Shown: positions 47,980 through 57,694, counted from the stretch's first letter. The stretch: 64,000 bases of DNA from Vibrio vulnificus NBRC 15645 = ATCC 27562 (GCF_002224265.1 NZ_CP012882.1:1612001-1676000), one strand, 5' to 3'. The notes: generated by a model not told the origin, from the letters alone. Numbers and translations are program-made.

Positions 47980-48000
47980 GAACATGAAAAATCGAGACTA

Positions 48001-48022
48001 AACCGCCTACGGGCGGTTTTTT
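48001..48022 (+). terminator. Terminator of the aminotransferase gene
   Basis: AACCGCC / GGCGGTT stem with a short loop and TTTT, 22 bases after the stop. Confidence 0.85.
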
Positions 48023-48052
48023 CATCGTCGTCGTAATGGTGTGAGGAACATT

Positions 48053-48760
48053 GTGGCTACAAAAAACAGATTAGTTCGTTATCTCAGTATTGATGCAGAA
48101 ACGATGTTCGAGCGAGAAGAGGCGTTGATCAAGCAGGTACAGGCTGGTGAACTCGATCAGGTTCTGTTGCTTTGGCAAGTAAAGCACCCCACGCTTGTGC
48201 TACCCGCGGGTAATAAATGGCCACAAACCGAACATTTACGCGCTGAACTCGCCGAGCTTGGCTGGAAACTGACGGCACGAAAAACTGGGGGAGCGCCGGT
48301 ACCACAAGTGCCGGGCATTATTAACCTCTCGCACCTCTACCACTGGCCGCAAGATCAAGCCTATGACATCCGTTCAGCCTATTTGAAACTGTGTGATACT
48401 CTGCGCGGCTTTTTTCAGCAATTTGGCTTAGAGGCCAATGTTCATGCCACTCCGGGGTCTTATTGTGATGGTGATTACAATCTCAACATTGCTGGACAAA
48501 AAATTGTGGGGACCGCGCAACGTGTGCTGCTGAAAAAATCCGGAGGGCAGATCATCCTTGCTCAAGCGTGTTTATTGATCGATGCCGACATGGCCAAGAT
48601 AGTCAAACCCGTTCAATTGTGTAATCAACTGAGCAATCATAACGCGGAAATCCTTGCCGATGTGCATACGCCGTTGTTTGAGCATATTGAGCAAAGACCG
48701 TCGATAGACCGCTTGTTTCAATCCTTGTCGGATGCGTTTGTCAGACAAGTGAAATCCTGA
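48053..48760 (+). CDS. Lipoate-protein ligase family protein
   Basis: A 235-residue member of the biotin/lipoate A/B ligase family. Recognisable segments are RKTGGAPVPQVPGIINLSH (about 80-98), equivalent to the RRxSGGGAVxHD ligand loop, and NIAGQKIVGTAQRVLLKKSGGQIILAQ near 145-170, with the adenylate-contacting GTAQR. It is shorter than LplA (about 340 residues) and lacks the accessory domain, so it could be an octanoyl/lipoyl transferase-type or scavenging enzyme. The start is a GTG at 48053 behind AGGAA; an in-frame GTG at 48041 is less likely. Confidence 0.75.
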   Translation: MATKNRLVRYLSIDAETMFEREEALIKQVQAGELDQVLLLWQVKHPTLVLPAGNKWPQTEHLRAELAELGWKLTARKTGGAPVPQVPGIINLSHLYHWPQDQAYDIRSAYLKLCDTLRGFFQQFGLEANVHATPGSYCDGDYNLNIAGQKIVGTAQRVLLKKSGGQIILAQACLLIDADMAKIVKPVQLCNQLSNHNAEILADVHTPLFEHIEQRPSIDRLFQSLSDAFVRQVKS

Positions 48761-48795
48761 GAGAGGGAGTGCGCGTCCCTGCGCCGTTGGGGAAA

Positions 48796-49698
48796 TTATT
48801 TTACGTCAATCAGTGCTTGAGTAATTTGCTTCGCCAGCTCGTGGTTAGAACCTGACAACGATAACGCCGTTCTGGTGTCTTCAACCAAACGATGCATATT
48901 ACTTTGAATCGTATGTGAATCTGATAGCTGCTTTTGCACACTCTCAATAACATTCGCCACCGAGCGTTGGCTTTCACCAGACATCTGCACCAAGCTTTCC
49001 ATATCACTCACGGTTTTTTCTGCAATTTCTGCACTGTAGTGGATGACTTGCTCCACTTCCTTCTGCTTTTCCATCACCTGCGCAGAAATATCCATAATGG
49101 ATTTCATCTCAAAGCTAATGCTGTCGGCAGATTCCGTTGCCGTGTTGGCCAAAGAGCGCACTTCGTCTGCGACTACCGCAAAGCCGCGTCCGTGCTCACC
49201 GGCGCGCGCAGCCTCAATCGCCGCATTCAGTGCCAACAAGTTGGTTTGTGCAGCAATACCTTTGATGGAGTCCACCAATTTTCCGATGTTTTGGTTGTTT
49301 TGCTCTAACGAATTCAACAACTTGGTAAATTCGCAAATCTGCACTTTTGAATCATGGATTTGCTCCATAACACTATGCAACTTCAAAATGGCCTGTGACG
49401 CAGTGTCTGCTGTTTGCGTCGCTGAGCGATAAGAATCTGCGGATAAACGTTCAATATCGTTAGATTGCTCGATGAAATACCCCACCAACTCGGAGCTTTC
49501 TGTAATAGAAGTCATGCGATTGGCAGACGCCTTATTTACATTGCTCGCGTTGGTGACAATTTGCTGCGCATAAGCCAAGGGATTATCTTGGACAAACTGC
49601 TGATAGCGTGCTTCGGTTGCTTCTAATTCTACTAGTCGTGAGCGATCAATAATGATCTGGTCTTGCTCTAATTTCTTTTGGAATAGTCTAAATTTCAT
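48796..49698 (-). CDS. Soluble methyl-accepting chemotaxis-type receptor
   Basis: A 300-residue receptor with no membrane segment and no recognisable ligand-binding domain. An N-terminal coiled coil (about 1-45) leads into the MCP signalling domain. Its hairpin tip ([39 protein letters not shown], about 145-185) is perfectly conserved for CheA/CheW contact. It starts 4 bases after the NrtS-like gene, implying translational coupling and a shared function. It probably reports on that membrane protein or on a cytoplasmic cue (inference). Confidence 0.87.
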   Translation of the reverse strand: MKFRLFQKKLEQDQIIIDRSRLVELEATEARYQQFVQDNPLAYAQQIVTNASNVNKASANRMTSITESSELVGYFIEQSNDIERLSADSYRSATQTADTASQAILKLHSVMEQIHDSKVQICEFTKLLNSLEQNNQNIGKLVDSIKGIAAQTNLLALNAAIEAARAGEHGRGFAVVADEVRSLANTATESADSISFEMKSIMDISAQVMEKQKEVEQVIHYSAEIAEKTVSDMESLVQMSGESQRSVANVIESVQKQLSDSHTIQSNMHRLVEDTRTALSLSGSNHELAKQITQALIDVK

Positions 49699-49702
49699 TC
49701 AG

Positions 49703-49975
49703 TTACGCACTCTTTCGCATGGCCAATGTTGCACTCACGCTGGCTTGGGTAGAAACACAAAATGGCACCATATAAGTCAGCAAAATTTTTAGTACGCGCT
49801 CACTCTCGACCTGACCCGCGAATAATGCATCACCGTGATTGATCATCATTAGTACCGTACCGACAATCGCCGCCACCTTGATGGAGCGTTTCAAAATTGA
49901 AGGGGTTTTCGCGGTCGAGATAAAATCACTCAACGTTGTTTTTCTGCTTGTCGATTTCAATTCTGAAGTTGGCAT
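49703..49975 (-). CDS. NrtS-like nitrate/nitrite transporter
   Basis: A 90-residue protein with two hydrophobic segments: SIKVAAIVGTVLMMINHGDA (about 31-50) and VLKILLTYMVPFCVSTQASV (about 62-81). The INHGDALFAGQ loop and TYMVPFCVST motif match NrtS, a small nitrate/nitrite transporter described in cyanobacteria and proteobacteria that probably works as an oligomer. The cytoplasmic N-terminus is Ser/Thr/Lys-rich. It is directly followed by a soluble chemotaxis receptor in the same operon, unlike the single-gene contexts I know of. Nitrate as cargo is inferred from family. Confidence 0.75.
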   Translation of the reverse strand: MPTSELKSTSRKTTLSDFISTAKTPSILKRSIKVAAIVGTVLMMINHGDALFAGQVESERVLKILLTYMVPFCVSTQASVSATLAMRKSA

Positions 49976-50113
49976 GGCAAAGGTCAGCTCCCTTTTGTCT
50001 TAACGCGTTGTCTTATCGCGGTTTAGTTTGTGTGATTACTTTGGAATTACCACCAACAAATGCAGGAATAATTCGTTTTAACGGGGTTAACAGTAAAGGA
50101 ATTGTTCTGTACG

Positions 50114-51028
50114 ATGAATGCTTTCTCGTCCACAAATTATGCTCAGGAGTACAATTTGGAGCCCTTTTCTCATTTAATTCAACATATGCGGTTGGACGTT
50201 GAGGTGTATCACAATGCCCAAGTGTGCGGAAACTGGGTGATAAATAAAGACGAAGCCACCCACACCAGTTTCCATATGGTGACCAAAGGCGACTGTCGTT
50301 TAGATGTTCCTGACGTGATGCAAGAAACCCTGCGCACGGGTGACTTGGTCATTTTCCCCAAAGAGCTCAACCATCGCCTCTCCCCCATTACACCATTGAT
50401 TGGCGAGCAGCAGCATCTCAGCTATGCGCAATGCCAAGATCCAAACTCCACTGGATTATTATGCGCGAAAGTCGAATTCCAACACATTGGCATTCATGGC
50501 ATTTTGCAAGCCTTGCCTTGTGTCTTCGTCATCAAAGCAGAAGAAAGTGAAAAATGGCTGACGCCAATCATGTCAATGATTCTTGCTGAAAGTTACCAAG
50601 ACGGAACAGGGTCGGATGTGATCATCGGCAGGCTTGCCGAACTGCTGTTTATCAACGCGTTAAGGGCTTACTTGTACTCGCACCCCGAACAAGTGGGGCT
50701 GCTCTCTTTGTACGCCCACCCCAAGCTGCGTCATGTCATTTCTGCGGTTCACCAGCAGCCACAACATGACTGGACATTGGAATCTCTCGCCAAGCACTGC
50801 GCTATGTCGCGCAGTGCACTCGCGAACACGTTTCGTCAGATCAGTGGTTCAACGGTCATCGAGTATTTGACGTGGTGGCGCATGCAGCTTGCTTGGAGCC
50901 AAATTAAGGCTGGAGACAGCATCGCTTTGGTCGCCGAATCGGTGGGCTATCGCTCGGAAGCGGCGTTTTCAAGGGCCTTTAAGAAAGCGTTTCTTATTAG
51001 CCCCGGAAAAGCTCGCAAAGAAGCTTGA
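50114..51028 (+). CDS. AraC-family regulator with cupin domain
   Basis: A 304-residue regulator. The N-terminal cupin (AraC-binding, cupin_6-like) domain spans about 15-180 (THTSFHMVTKGDCRLDV, LRTGDLVIFPKELNHRL), and the C-terminal double HTH about 205-300 (WTLESLAKHCAMSRSALANTFRQ, SIALVAESVGYRSEAAFSRAFKK). The ATG at 50114 is used; a TTG four codons upstream has AGGAA close by. It converges with yjjG, with only 2 bases between the stop codons. Target genes unknown. Confidence 0.85.
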   Translation: MNAFSSTNYAQEYNLEPFSHLIQHMRLDVEVYHNAQVCGNWVINKDEATHTSFHMVTKGDCRLDVPDVMQETLRTGDLVIFPKELNHRLSPITPLIGEQQHLSYAQCQDPNSTGLLCAKVEFQHIGIHGILQALPCVFVIKAEESEKWLTPIMSMILAESYQDGTGSDVIIGRLAELLFINALRAYLYSHPEQVGLLSLYAHPKLRHVISAVHQQPQHDWTLESLAKHCAMSRSALANTFRQISGSTVIEYLTWWRMQLAWSQIKAGDSIALVAESVGYRSEAAFSRAFKKAFLISPGKARKEA

Positions 51029-51030
51029 TC

Positions 51031-51705
51031 TTACGCTTGAAGAATGGCTTTCAGCGCTGACAGTGACGTCACGGTGTAGTGAGGAGCAATCGCGGCATCA
51101 GGCTGACTCCCTGGATGTTGCAACCAACAGGTTTCAATACCAAAGTTCAGCCCGCCGAGAATGTCAGAGTGAAGGTTGTCTCCCACCATCAGAATTTTGC
51201 TTTTGCATGGCAATCCTGCCACTTGCAACGCGTGGTCAAAAATGGCGAGATCCGGTTTCGCAACGCCCACTTGTTCTGAGATCACCACTTTGTCGAAATA
51301 GGCACTCATTCCGGTGCGCTCTAAACGTACGGCCTGCAACTCAGTAAAACCGTTGGTGATAATGCCCATCTTCACTTTGCCGTGTAGCGCTTCCATCAGT
51401 TCTTGTGCGCCAGGCAGTAAAGTACAAATATCCGCCATGGCATCGAGAAACGCAGAGTTAAGCTCCAAAGTCGTGGTGTCCAGTCTTTTCGCCCACTCAG
51501 CAAAACGTCGATGCTTGATCTCTTCTGCGGTGATCTTGCCATCTTGGTAGTCTACCCAAAGTGGTTTGTTGACAGTTTGATACTCTTGAAAGTCCTCTTG
51601 CGTGAAATCCACGCCTTTACGGGCAAACATCAATTGCATGCCTTTAAAAGCATCAAAGTGAAAAAGGGTTTCGTCTGCGTCAAACCAGATCCATTCGTAT
51701 TTCAT
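51031..51705 (-). CDS. yjjG: Pyrimidine 5'-nucleotidase (YjjG family HAD)
   Basis: A 224-residue HAD phosphatase. Motif I is [12 protein letters not shown] (residues 7-18), motif [13 protein letters not shown] near 113 and motif [19 protein letters not shown] near 171. The sequence follows E. coli YjjG, a house-cleaning nucleotidase acting on dUMP, dTMP and non-canonical pyrimidine nucleotides, and is the expected length. Confidence 0.9.
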   Translation of the reverse strand: MKYEWIWFDADETLFHFDAFKGMQLMFARKGVDFTQEDFQEYQTVNKPLWVDYQDGKITAEEIKHRRFAEWAKRLDTTTLELNSAFLDAMADICTLLPGAQELMEALHGKVKMGIITNGFTELQAVRLERTGMSAYFDKVVISEQVGVAKPDLAIFDHALQVAGLPCKSKILMVGDNLHSDILGGLNFGIETCWLQHPGSQPDAAIAPHYTVTSLSALKAILQA

Positions 51706-51830
51706 TGTTTTACTTCCACAACCAACTCATTTTTCGCTAGTTTAGATTGTTTTTCTATTTAAGATAATCACCACACTAAGAAAAACATTGTATCCTTAGT
51801 GGCAACAATCTCATTTTCATCACGAGCCCT

Positions 51831-52754
51831 ATGCATAGTCAATTCTCCGATTTGCCGATTTTTGTCTCGGTTGTTGAATGCGGTAGCTTTTCCTCTGCTG
51901 CCAAACAGCTCCATTTAACCAAATCCGCCGTTAGTAAACGCATCAATCATCTCGAAGATAAACTCGGTAGCCGCTTGTTGAATCGTACCACTCGAAAGCT
52001 GAGCTTAACGGAGGCGGGAGAACGTTACTACGAGTATGCGGTGCAAGCACTCAATCTGGCCAGACAAGGGGTTGATGCCGTTACCGAACTCCAAGGTGAA
52101 CCACGAGGAAGACTGAAAATCACGGCCCCAATGACTTTTGGTGTGCTTCATGTTGCCCCACTAATCAGTGAATTTTTGAGCCGTTATCCTAAGGTCGAAG
52201 TAGATTTGCAGTTGGAAGATCAGATGGTCGACCTCGTGGCTGGCCGCTTCGATCTCGGTATTCGTATTGGTCACCTGCCTGATTCGAACCTTATCGCAAA
52301 ACGTCTTGCGCCCTGCCGCACCGTGTTATGTGCCTCGCCAGACTATGTTTCCCGCATGGGTTCACCGAGCAAACCGGCCGATCTCGCTCAGCACAATTGC
52401 TTGCGCTACAGTTATTTTCGCGGTGGTAACGAGTGGCTTTTTCTCAATCAAGGTAACGAATACAGAGTTCTGCCTAAGGGCAATTTTATCGTCAACAATA
52501 GTGAAGCCATCCGAAGAGCACTGCTTGCCGGCATTGGCATTGCGCAAATGCCGACATTTATCATCGGCAAAGAGTTACGTGATAGAAAACTCGTCAACCT
52601 CATGCCTGAGTATCAGTTGCCACAACATTTTCTCTACGCTGTTTTCCCAGAACGCAAACACATGCCATTGAAAGTCCGGATGTTTATCGACTTCCTCAAT
52701 GAAAAGCTGGGCAGTGATGCACCGTACTGGGATTCGGCTACTGACACGTTCTGA
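51831..52754 (+). CDS. LysR-family regulator
   Basis: A 307-residue LysR regulator. HTH at about 4-62 (FVSVVECGSFSSAAKQLHLT then SAVSKRINHLEDKLGSRLL). The effector domain starts near 92 with GRLKITAPMTFGVLHVAPLI, the CrgA-like subgroup that controls neighbouring or divergent metabolic genes. It is followed on the same strand by a small ABM-like protein (52 bases) and a WYL regulator, possibly one transcription unit. Effector unknown. Confidence 0.88.
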   Translation: MHSQFSDLPIFVSVVECGSFSSAAKQLHLTKSAVSKRINHLEDKLGSRLLNRTTRKLSLTEAGERYYEYAVQALNLARQGVDAVTELQGEPRGRLKITAPMTFGVLHVAPLISEFLSRYPKVEVDLQLEDQMVDLVAGRFDLGIRIGHLPDSNLIAKRLAPCRTVLCASPDYVSRMGSPSKPADLAQHNCLRYSYFRGGNEWLFLNQGNEYRVLPKGNFIVNNSEAIRRALLAGIGIAQMPTFIIGKELRDRKLVNLMPEYQLPQHFLYAVFPERKHMPLKVRMFIDFLNEKLGSDAPYWDSATDTF

Positions 52755-52806
52755 CAGCGAAGAGAGGTAATGTGAGTTTGACTATCACACAACAGGAGAA
52801 TCTCTC

Positions 52807-53121
52807 ATGGAACAAGTTATCGAGTTAGTAAGCTACACATTAGTGGAAGGGGCAACAGAGCAAGACATCGTTGCAGCGACAGAACAAAGCCATCGATTTA
52901 TCGCCACTCTACCCGGTTTTCTTTATCGCTCGCTAAGTCACGACTGCACCACCAATCGTTGGACAGACATTGTTTACTGGCAAACAATGGACGATGCCAA
53001 GAGTGCCGGTGAACAGTTTACGACTTGCCCTGATTGCCAACCATTGATGGGATTGATCGAGCATCCGTCATTAGTGATGCAACATCAGTTGATCAAAATG
53101 AGTTCATGCAGTACTCAGTAA
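52807..53121 (+). CDS. Small ABM-like (dimeric alpha-beta barrel) protein
   Basis: A 104-residue protein. The pattern VIELVSYTLVEGATEQD, then HRFIATLPGFLYRSLSHDC and WTDIVYWQTMDDAKSAGEQF, is that of the dimeric alpha-beta barrel (antibiotic-biosynthesis-monooxygenase-like) fold. Members are often quinone or heme monooxygenases or structural proteins; no catalytic residues can be assigned. AGGAG precedes the ATG. Its neighbours are LysR and WYL regulators. Confidence 0.65.
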   Translation: MEQVIELVSYTLVEGATEQDIVAATEQSHRFIATLPGFLYRSLSHDCTTNRWTDIVYWQTMDDAKSAGEQFTTCPDCQPLMGLIEHPSLVMQHQLIKMSSCSTQ

Positions 53122-53165
53122 TCGACAAGCCTCACTTAACCCAGTTTGTTTAATTTAGGAACACC

Positions 53166-53852
53166 ATGAGTAAATCAGAACGACTATTTGAACTGCTCAC
53201 TCTATTACGCTCAAAGCGTTACGCAGTCACCGCCAAGCAACTTGCCGAAACAATGGAAGTGAGCGAGCGGACGATTTATCGTGATATTCAGTCACTGATT
53301 CACTCAGGGGTTCCCATTCAAGGAGAAGCGGGCGTTGGCTACTTACTCCAAAGTGGTTCTCACCTGCCACCGCTGATGTTTACTGAAAAAGAGATGATGG
53401 CACTGGAACTTGGCATGCGAATGGTGCGAGCTTGGTCAGATGCAGAATTGGCCGACGCGTCGCGCTCCGCCTCCATCAAGATTCTTTCCGTCCTGCCGGA
53501 TAAACTCAAACAGCAAGTGGAAGATTTTCCTCTCATTGTGCCAGAGTTTCATACCCATTCAGAAACCGCAAAGCGCGGGCAACTGCTGCGACACGCGATA
53601 GAACATCACTTTAAAGTCAGCCTCGATTATCAAGATGAAAACGGCCAAACCACTGAACGTAAAATCCAACCTCTTGGCCAGTTCTTTTGGGGCAAGGTTT
53701 GGACACTGGTCGCCTGGTGCGAACTTCGCCAAGATTACCGTCAGTTTCGCCTAGACCGAATCCAAGCAATGCGTATGCACGATGAAGAGTTTGAAACAAC
53801 CGCAAGCAAATCGCTCAAGCATTATCTAGCGCTATACGAACCAACGGATTGA
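53166..53852 (+). CDS. HTH-WYL transcriptional regulator (YafY type)
   Basis: A 228-residue regulator. HTH_11 DNA-binding domain at about 4-60 (LFELLTLLRSKRYAVTAKQL, MEVSERTIYRDIQSL) and a WYL domain at about 135-200 (ISLDYQDENG-like strand, QPLGQFFWGKVWTLVAWCELRQDYRQFRLDRI). The WYL motif itself is partly degenerate (WTLVAW). Such proteins respond to small ligands or single-stranded nucleic acids. The ligand is unknown; it may be the partner regulator of the upstream ABM-like protein. Confidence 0.85.
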   Translation: MSKSERLFELLTLLRSKRYAVTAKQLAETMEVSERTIYRDIQSLIHSGVPIQGEAGVGYLLQSGSHLPPLMFTEKEMMALELGMRMVRAWSDAELADASRSASIKILSVLPDKLKQQVEDFPLIVPEFHTHSETAKRGQLLRHAIEHHFKVSLDYQDENGQTTERKIQPLGQFFWGKVWTLVAWCELRQDYRQFRLDRIQAMRMHDEEFETTASKSLKHYLALYEPTD

Positions 53853-53909
53853 TAGCGAACAAGCAGCATGAGCGTTTTCCGCATCAAAGTCCTTAGCAAA
53901 CTGTTTGCG

Positions 53910-54458
53910 CTACTTGTCTAACCGTCGAATCAGTTTCGCTGGGGTGCCCCCATACAAACAGTCAGGCGGGACATCATGATTAACCACCGAGTTCGCAGCG
54001 ATGACAGAACGAGCTCCAATGGTGACCCCCTGATTGATGACGCAATTTCCACCAATCCAAACATCATCTTCGACAACAATTGGTTTGCAGAAGGTTTCCC
54101 ACTGGCGTCGACTTCGATAATCAAGGGAATGAGAAGCGGTATAAAACTGGCAACTCGGGCCAATTAACACGTGACTGCCTATCGTAATGTGCGCCCCATC
54201 CAGCATCACAACATTCATGTTGATGAACGTTTCCTCACCAATAGAGATGGTTTTGCCAAATTCACACATAAATGGAGGCTGGATATAACTGTTGCCCATG
54301 CTGGCAAAGAGCTGTTTTTGCAGTGCGATGCGTTGTTCTGTTTCCGTTGCCGCGTTGATCTCTTTCAATAACACCGCCGCACGATTGCGAATCGCATCAA
54401 TTTCCGCATCCGCGCCATCAAAGATTTGCCCGGAATTCATTTTTTCAAATTCAGTCAT
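53910..54458 (-). CDS. Maltose O-acetyltransferase family protein
   Basis: A 182-residue hexapeptide-repeat (left-handed beta helix) acetyltransferase of the Maa/LacA/NodL group. N-terminal helical Mac domain (MTEFEKMNSGQIFDGADAEI) at 1-60; hexapeptide repeats from about 70 (ISIGEETFINMNVVMLDGA). The catalytic His lies in YTASHSLDYRSR near 113, and the CoA-binding end is GGTPAKLIRRL. It uses acetyl-CoA to acetylate sugars; acceptor not predictable. Monocistronic. Confidence 0.88.
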   Translation of the reverse strand: MTEFEKMNSGQIFDGADAEIDAIRNRAAVLLKEINAATETEQRIALQKQLFASMGNSYIQPPFMCEFGKTISIGEETFINMNVVMLDGAHITIGSHVLIGPSCQFYTASHSLDYRSRRQWETFCKPIVVEDDVWIGGNCVINQGVTIGARSVIAANSVVNHDVPPDCLYGGTPAKLIRRLDK

Positions 54459-54523
54459 CGGATATACCTCATCCTAAGTGACGAAAAATACTCATCCATC
54501 CTAACTAGAAGTCAAAAAGAAAA

Positions 54524-54549
54524 AAGAGAAAAGCCTTCACTTTTCTCTT
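54524..54549 (-). terminator. Terminator of the OsmC-family gene
   Basis: AGAGAAAAG / CTTTTCTCT stem with a 6-7 base loop, then TTTTTC and TTTTT runs on the minus strand. Confidence 0.7.
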
Positions 54550-54581
54550 CCGCTTTATCGAGTTATTTGTGTCGTTTGGAT

Positions 54582-54980
54582 TTAAACGATTTCCCAGCTG
54601 TGCGTCATTTCGACACCGGCACCGAGCATTAAGCACACAGAACAATATTTTTCGAGAGAGTCCGCCGTCACTTTTGCCACGATCGCTTCATCAAGTTGTT
54701 CACCCGAAACGACGAAATGGATGTTCACTGCGGTAAAAATACGCGGGGCGGTTTCACGACGCTCTGTGCTCAGTTTTGCATTCACAGAACTCACTTTCTG
54801 ACCTGCCGTTTTCAAACCGTCTACCACATCAACAGAGCTACAACCACCCGCGGCCATTAGCACCATTTCCATAGGGCTTGGCGCCGTTGCACCCCCATTT
54901 CCGTCCATAACAACGGAATGTCCTGACTGCGAGGTACCCAAAAATTTAAAATCTTCTACCCACTTAACTTCTGCTTGCAT
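54582..54980 (-). CDS. OsmC family protein (YhfA type)
   Basis: A 132-residue protein closely following E. coli YhfA: MQAEVKWVEDFKFLG at the start, APSPMEMVLMAAGGCSSVDVV in the middle and LEKYCSVCLMLGAGVEMTHSW at the end. The two Cys of Ohr/OsmC peroxidases have counterparts (Cys in GGCSSVD and in KYCSVCLML), but YhfA-group activity is unproven. Start at 54980 (MQAEVKW) matches the family; the frame continues six codons further upstream. Confidence 0.88.
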   Translation of the reverse strand: MQAEVKWVEDFKFLGTSQSGHSVVMDGNGGATAPSPMEMVLMAAGGCSSVDVVDGLKTAGQKVSSVNAKLSTERRETAPRIFTAVNIHFVVSGEQLDEAIVAKVTADSLEKYCSVCLMLGAGVEMTHSWEIV

Positions 54981-55127
54981 GGCTTCTATTCTCAACATTG
55001 ACCATTAGTGGCTCTACTCTAGCCAGCTAAAACCGGATAGCAACGGAAAATTGCATTTCTAGGAAATTTTTTTGGCCTTTGGCCTTTCTTGTTACGTATG
55101 TTCTCAATAAATTCCATTGAGGTAGTA

Positions 55128-56270
55128 ATGAAAAAACTCAGCAAATTACTCATTTCCGCAGCCATTGCGCTGCCACTTATGTTCACTCTGCTCGCCAAAG
55201 TCGGCGTTGCCGATACCATGGACAAAACCTCACCAAACTTAGCATCCTTGCCCGTTGCAACGCTAGCCGGCGGTTGTTTTTGGTGTACTGAATCAGACCT
55301 TGAAAAACTAAATGGAGTGTATGATGTGGTGTCTGGTTATTCGGGTGGCGAAATGGCGAATCCGACGTATAGACAAGTCTCCTCGGGTAAAACGGGTCAT
55401 ATTGAAGTGATTCAATTTCGCTACGATCCTAACGTTGTCAGCTATGAAGCGGTGTTAGATTACTTTCTACGCCATATTGACCCTACCGACGATAAAGGTT
55501 CGTTTGTCGATCGAGGTCCACAATATCGCCCTGCTATTTTTTATCATACTGCCGAGCAAAAACAGATTGCGGAGCGGTTTCTTAAAGAAGTCGATGAGGC
55601 GCAGATCTACCCAAAACCACTTAAAACGGAACTGATTGAGTACGAAGCGTTTTATCCCGCAGAGCAATACCATCAGGATTACTACAAAAAAAGTAGCTTG
55701 AAATACAAGTATTACCGCCACGCCTCTGGTCGTGACCAGTATCTCGATAAAGTCTTTGGTGATGACCGCATTGAGCAACCCAAAACACTGCGTCAGTTGA
55801 TTGATGAGAAAGCACTGACGAAAAACGCCAAAACCTACTCGCGCCCATCGGACAAAGAGATCAAAGCACAACTGACAGATTTACAGTATTACGTCACACA
55901 GAAAGAAGGCACTGAAAGACCCTTTAACAACGAATATTGGGACAACAAAGAGGCGGGTATCTATGTCGATATTGTCTCTGGTGAGCCACTCTTTTCTTCA
56001 ACCGACAAGTATAAATCCGGTACAGGCTGGCCAAGTTTTACCAAACCGATTAGCTCGGCTTACATTGTCACCAAAACCGACTACAAACTGCTGTACCCTC
56101 GCACCGAGGTACGAAGCAAGTTTGCGGATTCGCACTTAGGACATGTGTTTGACGATGGACCAGCACCAACCGGATTGCGTTATTGTATGAACTCAGCGGC
56201 CATGAAATTTATTCCAGTGGCTCAAATGGAGAACATGGGTTACGGCGAGTATTTAACCTTGTTCCAATAG
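55128..56270 (+). CDS. msrAB: Secreted peptide-methionine sulfoxide reductase MsrA-MsrB fusion
   Basis: A 380-residue exported repair enzyme reducing both epimers of methionine sulfoxide. Signal peptide residues 1-29 ([22 protein letters not shown]). The MsrA domain (about 43-205) has catalytic Cys50 in [10 protein letters not shown]. The MsrB domain (about 245-375) has [26 protein letters not shown] and catalytic Cys353 in [11 protein letters not shown]. MsrB lacks the zinc CxxC pairs, and Thr replaces the Cys often found in SGCGWPSF. GAGGTAGTA precedes 55128; the open frame upstream is not needed. It acts in the periplasm or outside the cell. Confidence 0.93.
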   Translation: MKKLSKLLISAAIALPLMFTLLAKVGVADTMDKTSPNLASLPVATLAGGCFWCTESDLEKLNGVYDVVSGYSGGEMANPTYRQVSSGKTGHIEVIQFRYDPNVVSYEAVLDYFLRHIDPTDDKGSFVDRGPQYRPAIFYHTAEQKQIAERFLKEVDEAQIYPKPLKTELIEYEAFYPAEQYHQDYYKKSSLKYKYYRHASGRDQYLDKVFGDDRIEQPKTLRQLIDEKALTKNAKTYSRPSDKEIKAQLTDLQYYVTQKEGTERPFNNEYWDNKEAGIYVDIVSGEPLFSSTDKYKSGTGWPSFTKPISSAYIVTKTDYKLLYPRTEVRSKFADSHLGHVFDDGPAPTGLRYCMNSAAMKFIPVAQMENMGYGEYLTLFQ

Positions 56271-56296
56271 CAACGTCGGTTTTCTGTTTATTCTCC

Positions 56297-56332
56297 AATG
56301 AGGGGCATATTTTGTGTCCCTCATTTTCTTTT
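56297..56332 (+). terminator. Terminator of msrAB
   Basis: AATGAGGG / CCCTCATT stem with a 13-base loop followed by TTCTTTT, 27 bases after the stop. The rest of the gap (to 56677) is AT-rich with no gene that I can support. Confidence 0.75.
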
Positions 56333-56677
56333 CAATTCGTCTCATACCTACAAACAGTGATTTCAAACTGGATTTTACAAATTATCTGGTTTAAGGTTCC
56401 ATCCATTGCAATTCACTCTGTTGCACATTTATTCCCCAAATTTGTTCCGCGAGAGGTAAGGCAGTTGTTTCAACACCATCTTTCTCACTTCCCTGCGGAA
56501 CACTTCCCTTTCAAATCACAATTCAATAGATCGCATACCAGCCATTAAATATATTGATTGCTGCATGGTTTTTTTTAATAATTCCTGCTCAAAAATGATA
56601 AAAATTAAAGCACTACAATCATTGTTCCGCTACTCTTAGCTATATGATTGTTAGCTCTCGTTAAAAGCATAATTAGA

Positions 56678-57694
56678 ATGACAAGCGACGACTTTAAGAA
56701 ATCCACCGCTAATTTAAAAAAAGCGGTACCTTTGATGATTAAGAACCACGTAGCGGCCACACCTGCAAACTATGCCCTTTGGTATACCTACGTGGACAAC
56801 GCTATTCCTCAACTCAATCAGGAAATGGATACCGTTTTAGAAAACTACGGTATCTGCCCACCCGCGACTAACGAGCAGCTCTACAACAACTACGTAGCGA
56901 GCAAAGCGGAAACCAGCATGAAGGACCTGAGAAGCAACATTGAAGTGTTGTTGCTCGAGGTTGCGAGCTCCATGACGGATACCATCGCGGACACTTCCTC
57001 TTTTTCGACACTCGTTGATAAAAATTTCAGCAAGTTAGAGAAAGTAGAAGATGAAGGCTTGAGTATTGAAGAAGTGATGGGCGTTATACGTGAACTGGTG
57101 ACGGAGTCACGCGAGATCCGCCACTCCACCCGTTTCCTCACGAGCCAACTCAATAACGCAAGCAACGAAATCTCTCGCTTGAAAGAGCAGTTAGCGGAAG
57201 TGCAAAGAGACGCTCTCTTTGATGGACTATCCGCACTTTATAATCGCCGTGCGTTCGATAGCGATCTCAAGGCACTAGTAAATGCCCAGCAAAACCTAAG
57301 CCTTATCTTGCTCGACATCGATCATTTTAAAACCTTCAACGACAACTATGGCCACCTGTTTGGCGATTCGGTGATTCGTGCGATTGCCAAACGACTGCAA
57401 ACAAGTTGCCGTGAAGGTATTGCGGCGTATCGATTTGGCGGAGAAGAGTTCGCGTTGATTGTGCCCAATAAATCTCTGCGAATTGCTCGTCAATACGCTG
57501 AGTCACTTCGCCGCACCATCGAAAAACTGAAAGTCAAAGACAAACGCTCTGGCCAGCAAGTGGAAAACATCAGTGCTTCATTTGGTGTTGCCGAGTTGAA
57601 GCCAGACGAAACTTCAGAATCGTTGATCGAACGTGCTGACAAACTGCTTTATGAAGCGAAGCAACTTGGTCGTAACCGCGTGATGCCACTGTAA
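56678..57694 (+). CDS. GGDEF diguanylate cyclase
   Basis: A 338-residue soluble cyclase making c-di-GMP. The N-terminal helical domain (about 1-165; AVPLMIKNHVAATPANYALWYTYV and coiled-coil segments) is a vibrio-type sensory or dimerisation region with no known ligand. GGDEF domain about 172-335: DGLSALYNRRAFDSDL, LLDIDHFKTFNDNYGH and the active GGEEF at about 254-258. The inhibitory RxxD site is not conserved (REGI), so product inhibition may be weak. Start at 56678 (MTSDDFKKS) gives a natural N-terminus; ten codons further upstream are open. Confidence 0.88.
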   Translation: MTSDDFKKSTANLKKAVPLMIKNHVAATPANYALWYTYVDNAIPQLNQEMDTVLENYGICPPATNEQLYNNYVASKAETSMKDLRSNIEVLLLEVASSMTDTIADTSSFSTLVDKNFSKLEKVEDEGLSIEEVMGVIRELVTESREIRHSTRFLTSQLNNASNEISRLKEQLAEVQRDALFDGLSALYNRRAFDSDLKALVNAQQNLSLILLDIDHFKTFNDNYGHLFGDSVIRAIAKRLQTSCREGIAAYRFGGEEFALIVPNKSLRIARQYAESLRRTIEKLKVKDKRSGQQVENISASFGVAELKPDETSESLIERADKLLYEAKQLGRNRVMPL

